A stretch of 64,000 bases of DNA, taken from contig NW_003314328.1 in the NCBI RefSeq assembly GCF_000143415.4, positions 955,626 through 1,019,625 on the forward strand. The letters are read 5' to 3'. The stretch comes from Selaginella moellendorffii. Taxonomy: Eukaryota; Streptophyta; Lycopodiopsida; Selaginellales; Selaginellaceae. The translations under genes and the position numbers were made by a program. Positions 55,996 to 64,000 of the stretch are shown piece after piece. Within the stretch, counting starts at the first letter, position 1; the number at the start of each line of letters is the position of its first letter. The notes beneath the pieces are model-generated. The model searched no databases and had not been told where the DNA came from. It was given only the letters and a program-made list of their open reading frames with translations.

Positions 55996-57507
55996 ATGGA
56001 GCAAGGTACTTTAGCTGCTGCTTTGCTGATTTCCTGTGTTGGTTTCTTCGCCTGGTTCTATCTGAAAAATCGACATGGGAATGGTGAGACTGTTCCCAGA
56101 ATGTACCCACTTCTGGGAACAATGCCTGAGTTGCTTAAAAACAAGGACAGGATTCTCGAATGGACTACTGAGTACCTTGCCAAGTCTCCCGGACACACCA
56201 TCACGTTGAAGCGATGGGGGGCGAAGCCTTTCAAGCTCACGTCCAACGCTCAGAACGTAGAGTACATCCTCAAGACCAATTTCGACAACTATCCAAAGGG
56301 AGAGTATGTGTGCGACACGCTGAGAGATCTTCTTGGAGATGGCATCTTCAACGCTGACGCTGGCCTGTGGAAGCTGCAGAGAAAACTTGCGAGTTACGAG
56401 TTTCCTACCAGGTCTCTACACGACTACCTCATGGATTCTGTGGCCGAGAAGATTGAAAAGAGGCTGCTTCCAACGATTGCAAGCATTTGTGGCCAACGAG
56501 TCGACTTGCAAGACGTGTTCATGCGGTTCGCCTTTGACAGCATTTGCAAGCTCGCATTCGGAGTCGATCCTATGTCCTTGGATCCGTCGTTTCCCACGAT
56601 TGCGTTTGCTCGAGCATTCGACGAGTCCACGAGGCTGAGTACTGAAAGGTTTTACCAGGTCCATCCCTTGCTCTGGAAGATCAAGAGGTACTTCAACCTT
56701 GGTTCCGAGAAGCACCTGAAAGAATATCTGGCAATCGTCAATGAGTTTGCTGCTATGGTGATAAACAACAGGAGAAAAAAAACAGGAGCTCGAGAGAACC
56801 AGGACTTACTTTCTCGGTTCATGGCTCTCGAAATGGAGGACACGGGAAGTTCGTACTCCGACAAATTCCTACGAGATATTATCATCAGCTTTGTTCTGGC
56901 AGGCAAGGACACAACTTCTGTCACATTGTCGTGGTTCTTCTGGCTCCTGTCAAAGCATCCCAAAGTAGAGAACAAAATCATCCAGGAGATAGTCGACGTT
57001 GCTGAAAGAAATCACGAACCTGGTCGAAGGATGAAACACTTCTCCTACAGCGAGCTCCGAGAGATGAACTATCTCCAGGCAGCGTTATCGGAATCCTTAA
57101 GGCTCTATCCAGCAGTTCCGTTCGACAGCAAAGGTGCCAAAGGCCCCGACGTACTACCAGATGGGAGCAGGATAGAGAAAGGAACGAGGGTCACGTACCA
57201 GATCTATGCAATGGGACGAATGGAGAGCCTATGGGGGAAGGATTGTCTAGAGTTCAAGCCAGAAAGGTGGCTAAGCAGCACTGGAAGTTTTGTGAACGAG
57301 AGTCCGTATAAGTTCACAGCATTTCAGGCAGGGCCAAGAATATGTATCGGAAAGGAAATGGCTATGCTGCAAATGAAGTCTCTGGTAGCTGCTATGTTGC
57401 CAAAGTTCAAGTTCGAGATGGCATCCGACACAGAGCCCCGGTACAGTATCAACATGACACTCGCCATCAAGAATGGATTGCCAGTGATTCCGAGAGCTCG
57501 AGAGTAA
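55996..57507 (+). CDS. Cytochrome P450, CYP86 clan, CYP94-like
   Basis: The single exon gives 503 residues from ATG 55996. An N-terminal membrane anchor is LAAALLISCVGFFAWFYL, followed by the proline region PRMYPLLGTMPELL. The I-helix oxygen-binding motif is VLAGKDTTS; ExxR is in ALSESLRLYP; PERW is in EFKPERWLSS; the heme loop FQAGPRICIGKEMA places the Cys ligand at residue 450. Lack of introns and motifs such as NFDNYPKGEYVCDTLRDLLG and DGIFNADAGLWKLQRKLASY fit CYP94-type fatty acid or jasmonate omega-hydroxylases of the ER. CYP86 and CYP704 are less likely relatives. The natural substrate is not known. It converges on the transporter gene with a 76-bp gap. Confidence 0.92.
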   Translation: MEQGTLAAALLISCVGFFAWFYLKNRHGNGETVPRMYPLLGTMPELLKNKDRILEWTTEYLAKSPGHTITLKRWGAKPFKLTSNAQNVEYILKTNFDNYPKGEYVCDTLRDLLGDGIFNADAGLWKLQRKLASYEFPTRSLHDYLMDSVAEKIEKRLLPTIASICGQRVDLQDVFMRFAFDSICKLAFGVDPMSLDPSFPTIAFARAFDESTRLSTERFYQVHPLLWKIKRYFNLGSEKHLKEYLAIVNEFAAMVINNRRKKTGARENQDLLSRFMALEMEDTGSSYSDKFLRDIIISFVLAGKDTTSVTLSWFFWLLSKHPKVENKIIQEIVDVAERNHEPGRRMKHFSYSELREMNYLQAALSESLRLYPAVPFDSKGAKGPDVLPDGSRIEKGTRVTYQIYAMGRMESLWGKDCLEFKPERWLSSTGSFVNESPYKFTAFQAGPRICIGKEMAMLQMKSLVAAMLPKFKFEMASDTEPRYSINMTLAIKNGLPVIPRARE

Positions 57508-57583
57508 GGTTAAAAAAAAAGAAAAAGAAGCAATGTCAGGACGGAAATGTAACAGTTGCTTACATTTGTTGACGAATAAAGTT

Positions 57584-59409
57584 TTACAGTGTGGTTAGAG
57601 CTGCAATGCTGCAGAAGATACCAACGACAATAACAAAAGCAGGAAGCACCAACTCTTTGGCGTATTCCTGCACGGTTGAATACCAGGTGTCCTTTCTATA
57701 CTTCAAAACACTTCCTATTCCATCAGCCTGCTTCTGACATTTTGCTCTGCAAAGAGAACTTAACACTGTACTCTGTAAACAAAAACATACCTTTGGAAGA
57801 ACAGCAAGAAATGGTTTACTACGGGAATGGTATACGAAACCATGGAAACTCCAGTCGCCCCTGTAATTGTGATGATGGCGCCCGAATTGTTAGGCGATAT
57901 GAGGCTGATGCCTGTGCAGAAAACAAGGATTCCAGCTGATATACACAAATGACGTAAGAAGCGATTCTGCTTCTTATCGCCAGGAATCCAACGGTTGATT
58001 GTGTAGCGAGTCGGAAACTCTACAGTTGGAATTGCAAAAGCAAGGTATACTGTCAAAGAGCGGCATCCAATAAGTAAATTATCGAAGCTTCCAAGGCTCA
58101 TACCCGCCATTGCTAAGTTGAGTGATCCTTGTGGTACACCACCGCCAAGCCATTTGTTTTCCAGTATGTTTTCGGACGTAAGGCTCCCGTATCTTGCCGC
58201 GCCGAAGAATCCAATAGTGCCGTAAATGAAGAATGAAGTTCCTGCACGTAGCTCGCTTGAAGTGAAACATAAACACAAGGAGCATCTTTATGCTCACCGA
58301 GAACTCACCGAGAATAACTACACGAACCGAGTATGAGGTCAGCTTCACACCAACTTTACCAGCGGGCATTTCAGCAAGGAAGGGCATCATCATTGGCTGT
58401 ACGTAAAATGCAAAACCAAATGTTGAAATAGCTTGAGTGATTGAGCCTGCATCCACCGATATGTCTCAGTTAAACAAAAAAAAAAAAAAAAAGCAATCAA
58501 AACTTGCCTATACTTGTAAACCCGACTGCAGCAAGCTCTCCGTTTTTCACCGCAGGCAGCTTGAACCTGATAGCATCTATGACAATTACCACGAGCAGCC
58601 AGATGACAATCGATGTTCCTACAGTTGCAAAGAATTCGAGCTGCATTGGAGAAGTTAAATCAGAAGGAAGAACAAAGTCAAAGTCACACCTGTCTCATTT
58701 TTTCCACCAAGCAAATTGGAGCGACAATGAAGACGACGGACAGGATCATAAGCACGCGCCCGCTACCTGTTAGCCAGGAAGGAGCATTGGAAGTGATGTT
58801 TTCAATGCCGATGACAGCAGCTTCACTGACTTGTTGAATGTTGCCTATAATGGTCCCAATGAGCAGAACCACTATGCTAATTTCGGTAGCAAGCTGTGCA
58901 AAGAGAAGAGAGAGAGAGAGAGAGGGCTTTTAGAAACTTAGAAAAACCAAAAAAAAGAAAAAAAAGATAGAACCTTCCACCACTTCCCACCAATGTGGAA
59001 AGCAAGAGACTCATAGTTGAGAGCTCCAGTACAATAAGCTTGTCTGAGCAGCAGATCACAAGTGTAAGTATTTGCCAAGGCCACAACAAGCATTATCAGG
59101 AAGCCGCAGACAATTCCCGTGGTAGTGAATGCATTTGACACGGGCAGGACCGCTCTGCAAGCCGAAGAAAAAAAAAATTCAAAGTCAGGAGGAAGGAAAA
59201 AAAACAAAGCTAGAGATGAAACTTTACCCTCCCATGATGCTGAGTGTGAGTGTGACGATGCCACTGAAGAGAGCATGTCGATACTCCCTCCTCCGCAGAA
59301 GGTAGAGAAACGGTGGCGAAGACGAATTGGGAATTTCCCCCTCGACATGACGCTGAGGCAGCTCTCGGGATCCGTCCTCTCGAGCTGCTACATCACAAGA
59401 AGGATCCAT
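57584..59409 (-). CDS. Amino acid/auxin permease (AAAP) family transporter, AVT/SLC38-like
   Basis: The start at 59409 gives MDPSCDVAAREDGSRELPQR, a soluble N-tail. About eleven membrane segments follow: SGIVTLTLSIMGGAVLPVSN, TTGIVCGFLIMLVVALANTY, LATEISIVVLLIGTIIGNI, GSGRVLMILSVVFIVAPICL, TVGTSIVIWLLVVIVIDA, SIGSITQAISTFGFAFYVQP, TSFFIYGTIGFFGAARYG, CRSLTVYLAFAIPTVEF, ISAGILVFCTGISLISPNNS and GATGVSMVSYTIPVVNHFLL. The end is VVGIFCSIAALTTL at 57584. The pattern fits SLC38-like/AVT6-type H+-coupled amino acid exporters of vacuole or plasma membrane. The subgroup and substrate are inferred. In-frame ATG 59430 is an alternative start. Confidence 0.88.
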
Positions 59410-59752
59410 TATCACAGAATCAACAACCATATAAAAGATGGGAGTTTTTTAAGCGAAGAAAAGAAGACTCAAGCACGAGTTTTACTCTAGTCGCGTCTAC
59501 CTTTCACGGAAAATCTTGCTCAAACAGTGCCAAGCTCACACTCTGCCAAGGCTTGAGGACGCGTTGGCTACATGACACAAAAGTCTACATCGAGAAAAAA
59601 GAAATCCACGGAGATTAGATCAAAGTCCCCATTGAAAGCTGTGAAGCGGCCACTCAGAGAGATTCCATACCTTCCATGCTGGCCACGACGCCTGCATTGC
59701 TGTTCCATGGCGCACCGATCGATGCCCTCCTCGCCAAGAGCCCTAGAAAGAG

Positions 59753-59765
59753 TTTTGGCGGGAAA
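59753..59765 (+). promoter_or_regulatory. E2F-like binding site upstream of ZIP4
   Basis: TTTTGGCGGGAAA contains a full E2F/DP consensus, readable from both strands. It is 88 bp before the ZIP4 ATG. Binding is inferred. Confidence 0.65.
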
Positions 59766-59801
59766 GTGTTAGGGCTTATGGTACACTGTATTCAAAGTTG
59801 A

Positions 59802-59809
59802 GCGGGAAA
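59802..59809 (+). promoter_or_regulatory. Second E2F-like site upstream of ZIP4
   Basis: GCGGGAAA (reverse TTTCCCGC) lies 44 bp before the ZIP4 ATG and 36 bp from the first site. Confidence 0.6.
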
Positions 59810-59852
59810 ATATTCTAGGGCTGCGTGGACGCGACGATCGCTTGCTCTCACG

Positions 59853-62800
59853 ATGCTCATCTCGGAGGTACTTAGTGATCCAGGGATCGGCAATGTGGCT
59901 ACAGTGAATCCGCTGCGGAGAATCGAGCGCCTGGTTTGCGACATCGAGCAGGCGTCTCCGGGAATCGGTGTCGACACTGTCGAAGAGCTCCAAGAATGCG
60001 TGCTCGGCCTCAAGTCCGAGCTCTCCGAGGAGCAGCGGCTGCAAATCTGGAAGCTGAGCTACCGGATTTGGAACACTTGCGTGGATATCGCCAACAGCAT
60101 CCAGCAGCAGCAGCCGCCAGGCCGCGCAGCGGTGGATTCCTCGGCGGAATACCACGCGCGGCTTCGTCAGATCGCTAGCGAGATGCTTTTCTTGGCCGGT
60201 GCCGTTGGATCCATCCGGTCGAGCACTCTCAAGATGGCCACATTCTTCCTTCGATCGGGCACGACCTGGCACAAGATCCGGAACTACAAATCGGCGGCCG
60301 GCTGCTTCGAGCGAGCCACCGAGATCGTCTCCAGAGACAACGTCTTCTCATCGATCGGCACCAGGGAAGAGCAGCAGTTCATGTTTGATCTGTGCCTTGC
60401 GCGGTCGAGAACAGCGTGGGAGATGTCTCACAAGGCGCTGGCTTCCAGTTTGCTAGGGAGGGCCCGTGGTTTTCTCCAAGACTCCCTGGAGAGGTATCAA
60501 GAGCTGGCGGACGTGTATCTTCTCTACGGGAAATCACTCCTGGCGCTCCAGGACTCGGAATCAAAGGCGGAGTCCGTCAAGTACGTGGAGCAAGCGTATG
60601 AGATTTGCTCCGAGGCGCTCAAGGGATCATGCAAGAGCAAGAGCGAGGAGCAAACTGTCACAAGCCAGAAGCTCACAATTCTCAGGTACATTGCCGCTGG
60701 GCAGCTCCAGAACGGGAACTTCGAGGGAGTTCTCAAGTGCGTTTCGGTTCTCAAAGGCTCCTCGGATCATCCTAGCACGTCGTTCCTGGCGTTCAAGGCT
60801 TTGCTTGGTCTCAGTCGCTTCGAAGAGGCCGAGGAGGAGCTTATAGCGCTCATATCTCATGACAAGGCTGCGGTGGAGGTGTGCCTCTCCGCTTTGACGT
60901 TCTTGATCGAAGAGACGACGCAGCAGCTGGACGTTGCAAAGAAAGCGTTCTTCGTTTTGCTTTCGAGGTTTTCATCCACAACCGATGTCTGCGCGAGCAT
61001 AATTGAGAAGTTGCTGAAGCAAGCGTCACCGGCTGATCCTATGAGCCGGAAGAGAGTGGAGGTGGCCTTGTCAATCGCGACGGACGACAGAGTGTTGAAG
61101 AGATTCAGTGCTTGTGCTGGGCCGAGACTGCACAACCCGTTGCTGCATTGCCGGAAGGAGCTGGAGTCCATGCATGCGCTTCTCTGGAACTGGCAAGTGT
61201 TTTTTCACCGTTATATTGGAGCTGACTTGTGGTGTGTTTTGTAATAGTGGCTCGGATTTCTTCCAGGCGAAGGACTATCCTACAGCCATCAGATTGTTCG
61301 AGGCTGCCATGCATTATCTGCCTGCGGAAGAGGAAACTACCATGAGAGCGAAGGCATTGCGTGTTTTATGTCTCTGCTATCTTGGCCTCTTGCAGTATGA
61401 CAGAGCTGCTGAATACGTTGATGCAGCTGAAAAGGTGATTTTTGGTTTATTGTTGGTCTTATGACTGAGGATCTTTCTTTGTTCTTTGTAGCTTGAACCG
61501 AACGTGTCGTGCAGTTTTCTGAAGGTAAGTCGCTTGTTTGAGCTAGCAAGCTAACTACATCGATCTGTAAACTTGCAGTTCAAGATATGTCTACAAATAA
61601 ATGACGAAGTCGGAGCAGCGAATCAAGTGAGCAAGATGATAAAATGCGCAGATTTCGAACCAGAATATCTGACACTGGCATCACATGAAGCTGTGGCATG
61701 CAAGAACATTAAGGTTGCGGTCTCTGCTTTGTCGAACATGTTGGTCATGATCTCGTCCAATTCTCGACCTCCAGCAGGCACTAAAGAGGTGACCGTCTTC
61801 AGGAACTTGATTTTTCTCGCTTTGCAAGATCTGAAGTGTCAGGACGAGGCAGTGAAATACTTGAAGCAGGCACGGCAGCGTCTCCTGGAAACAGGAGCTG
61901 AAACTTTCCTTGGATCCGGAAGCAGCGCAGAGAAAGAAGCGAGCTGGTTTGCTGGGTGCGCATGGAACCAGGGATTGGCTGCTGCAAAGACTCAGGACTG
62001 GAAAACTTGTGAAGAGCTTTTTGCCTGTGCTTCGGACTTTTATGCGTTGCTTTCAGATACGGCAGAAAATTTGCAGTCACTAGAGACATCGCTACTTCTG
62101 ACCGTCGCTGCGTTGCTCATGATATGCAACGAGTCCGATACAGAGAAGCTGAAACTGGCAACGGTCTACATGGAGAAGTGTCGCAAGGTAATGTATTCCT
62201 AAGTCGAGCAGTTTAGCTAGTTGCTGACATTGCCTTCGCAGGTGCATGCTTCTCTCTTGCTCAAGTCGCCAACTTTTGCAAGCACCGACTTCTACATGAA
62301 CCTTTTGGCATTTGATCTCAAAGGCAAGATGAAGGAGTACAAGGAGCAGCTAGAGATTATGTACCGTTGCGCAAGCTTGCCTGGATTCAAGCCAGATTAC
62401 TTTTTCAAGATGGCGATGCATGCATGTAACGGAGACGGAAGCAACACCGAAGTTCCGATAGCAGCTTTCAAGTCCTGCCTGAACCTGCTGCTCAGCTCCG
62501 CAGCTCCAGACTACAAGCGAGCAGCAATAATCATGAGGAAGCTCATAGTGCTTTCTGACCAGCGGAACAAGGATGGACCGGAGGTGCTGAAGCTGTACAG
62601 AGAAGCGAAGCACATGCTCTTGGGACTTCAGAATGGAGTCTATCCGTCCGAGGAAATCCAGTGGCTGGTCTCGACTGCTTGGAACAGAGCAGCGTTGCAA
62701 GTCAAGCTTTCCCGACTTCCAGGAGCAGAACAGTGGATGAACATTGCCCTGGAGCTGCTCAGCCATGCGCCTGCTATGGAACCTCAACGACAGGGAATGG

Positions 62801-62862
62801 TGGACAGCCTCAACGAGGTGATGAAGCAGAAGCAGGGCCATGTCGACTTGATGGAGGAGTGA
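59853..62862 (+). CDS. ZIP4: ZIP4/SPO22/TEX11 meiotic crossover protein
   Basis: ZIP4 is a TPR scaffold of the ZMM group that promotes class I crossovers. Exons 59853-61192, 61248-61434, 61492-61524, 61579-62187 and 62242-62862 give 929 residues. Family features are MATFFLRSGTTWHKIRNYKS, AAGCFERATEIVSRD, LLGRARGFLQDSLERYQEL, VSVLKGSSDHPSTSFLAFKA, then ALLWNCGSDFFQAKDYPTAI across the first intron and ESDTEKLKLATVYMEKCRKV. Repeated TPR-like helix pairs run throughout, as in SPO22. The first intron uses a GC donor, CTG|GCAAGT, needed to keep WNCGSDFF in frame. Two E2F-like sites precede it. The stop is 19 nt before thymidylate kinase. No defect is seen. Confidence 0.9.
61193..61247 (+). other. 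GC-AG intron in ZIP4
   Basis: The 55-nt intron starts GCAAGTG after CTG and ends AATAG. No GT donor nearby gives the conserved reading NCGSDFFQ. GC-AG with CAAGT at +2 to +6 is the common non-canonical class. Confidence 0.7.
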
Positions 62863-62872
62863 CTCCAAGCCG

Positions 62873-62881
62873 TTAGGGTTT
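62873..62881 (+). promoter_or_regulatory. Telo-box abutting the thymidylate kinase ATG
   Basis: TTAGGGTTT ends exactly before ATG 62882, inside the 19-nt gap after the ZIP4 stop. Confidence 0.5.
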
Positions 62882-63803
62882 ATGCAGCTTGCAATGGGAG
62901 CAGAGAAGCGCGGGGCGCTCATTGTCTTGGAGGGTCTGGACAGAAGCGGGAAGAGCTCTCAGTGCCACAGGCTGGTTGAGTTTTTGAAGGGCACTGGGCT
63001 GAAGGTGGAGGCTTGGCGGTTTCCAGACAGGACAACTGCCATCGGTAGCTCGATTTCGGCTTACTTGGGAGGCGGGGCTGAGCTTGATGATCGTGCTGTG
63101 CACCTTCTGTTTTCAGCAAACCGCTGGGAGAAGAGGTATGACTTGGAAGTATTTCTTGATTATTTCTTGAGAACAGCTCATCTTGTTTTCTCACAGGCTG
63201 CAGATGGAAAGGAAATTGATGGCTGGGACAACGTTGGTAGTAGATCGATATTCGTACTCAGGAGTGGCTTTCTCTGCTGCGAAGGGACTGGATCTTGAGT
63301 GGTGCAAGGTGAAAATCATTGCCTAACTTTTAGCGTTTAACTAAGAGCCCCTGGACAGGCTCCCGAGGTCGGACTTCCTGCTGCAGATCTGGTCTTGTAC
63401 CTAGATATTTCGCCAGAGGTACTCTACATTCTATAAAGCAGCTCTTTCGTTACTTTTTGTTTAGGAAGCTGCTGTGCGCGGTGGATATGGAGATGAGCGC
63501 TATGAGCAGCTGGATTTTCAGAAAAAAGTTGCCTTACAGTACAAAGGTCTGCAGGGTAAAAGATGGAAGGTGCGTCCGACTTTTGTTTTGTGGCGAGTTT
63601 TGAAGATATTGAACAGATTGTGGACGCAAGGCAATCGTTTGATCAAGTTCACGAGCTGATGAGAGAAACGTGTGTGAAAACTGTCAGCAATTGCCTCAAT
63701 GGGTGCCACCATCTTTCTTGGCTGTGGACAGGTAGGCTTACCATTGCACATTGCTTCATCACAAACTCTTTTTTTTTGCACAGATGAAAGGGTAATCTTG
63801 TAG
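62882..63803 (+). CDS. Thymidylate kinase (dTMP kinase)
   Basis: It phosphorylates dTMP to dTDP for DNA synthesis. Exons 62882-63135, 63197-63308, 63359-63418, 63465-63569, 63617-63731 and 63784-63803 give 221 residues. The P-loop is [13 protein letters not shown]. The DR(Y/H) substrate motif is in [20 protein letters not shown]; other motifs are [36 protein letters not shown], and [10 protein letters not shown] of the lid. The end reads [18 protein letters not shown] and WTDERVIL. The second Met (62894, MGAEKRG) could be the true start. There is no long transit peptide, so cytosol or nucleus is likely; the Arabidopsis enzyme also has a mitochondrial form. No independent intergenic promoter exists. 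Confidence 0.92.
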
Positions 63804-64000
63804 AGTGGGACCTGAGTTTTAGGGCTAAACAAAAGGAAGTTTTATGTAGTGCTAATTAAGAATGAGCCAAACTGGAATTTATGGTTAGACTTGAGTACAA
63901 TAATAATATAAGGTATGTATGTACAAAATTATCCTTCTATATCTTTACTATTGCCATTTTACTATTCTATTATTACGTTTTCTCTATGATCTAATATTTA
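63804..64000. other. AT-rich downstream sequence
   Basis: Thymidylate kinase 3' flank; from 63.89 kb it is strongly AT-rich and no feature is seen. Confidence 0.4.

Larger units (their letters stand above)
59410..59852. other. Divergent intergenic region, transporter and ZIP4
   Basis: 443 bp. Two E2F-like sites and a TTAGGGCTT box lie within the last 100 bp before ZIP4. The remainder shows no gene. Confidence 0.5.

Overview
This window looks like nuclear DNA of a compact plant genome, most likely a lycophyte such as Selaginella moellendorffii. Genes are split by many introns of about 45-70 nt, intergenic gaps are very short, and the proteins are plant-type (RSL bHLH, nCBP, MUT9-like kinase, thylakoid TerC, NAT11/12 transporter, CYP94-like P450). 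The species call is an inference. Exons were joined by eye from GT-AG (or GC-AG) sites and conserved residues.

Left arm (1-17.9 kb), mostly intact genes: a 2-oxoglutarate dioxygenase cut by the window edge (-), an unrecognised coiled-coil protein (-), TTC4 HSP90 co-chaperone (-), an HMGB protein (-), a one-exon EDR2-C/DUF1336 protein (-), an FLDH-like reductase (+), a NAT11/12-type transporter (-), an S28 serine peptidase (+), an RSL class II bHLH (+) and cap-binding nCBP (-).

Duplicated block (17.08-33.39 kb): two head-to-tail copies of a unit of about 8 kb. Each unit carries nCBP sequence (complete in the first, truncated in the second), SRP54 pseudogene pieces, an inverted copy of the neighbouring S28 gene with RSL 5'-flanking sequence, and two unrecognised degenerate gene pieces. 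The second unit also carries pieces of the NAT gene. The S28 copies in the units have lost the splice donor of intron 4.

Centre (33.4-40.1 kb): AT-rich repeats, a 6/12-bp minisatellite, a small transposon-like element and broken F-box genes.

Right arm (40.1-52.7 kb), dense housekeeping genes: CHFR-like E3 ligase (-), TerC (-), EAPP (+), MUT9-like kinase (+), MBOAT lysophospholipid acyltransferase (-), mitochondrial ATP synthase subunit d (-) and spliceosomal SNU23/ZMAT2 (+).

After a second AT-rich gap (52.7-56 kb) come a CYP94-like P450 (+), an AAAP amino-acid transporter (-), the meiotic gene ZIP4/SPO22 (+) with E2F-like sites in its promoter, and thymidylate kinase (+), which starts only 19 nt after the ZIP4 stop.

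Most neighbours have unrelated cellular jobs. The themes are extreme compaction (51-nt and 19-nt tandem gaps, a 65-bp divergent gap) and one locus undergoing inverted then tandem duplication with gene decay. I found no convincing tRNA, rRNA or CRISPR array and no complete transposon.
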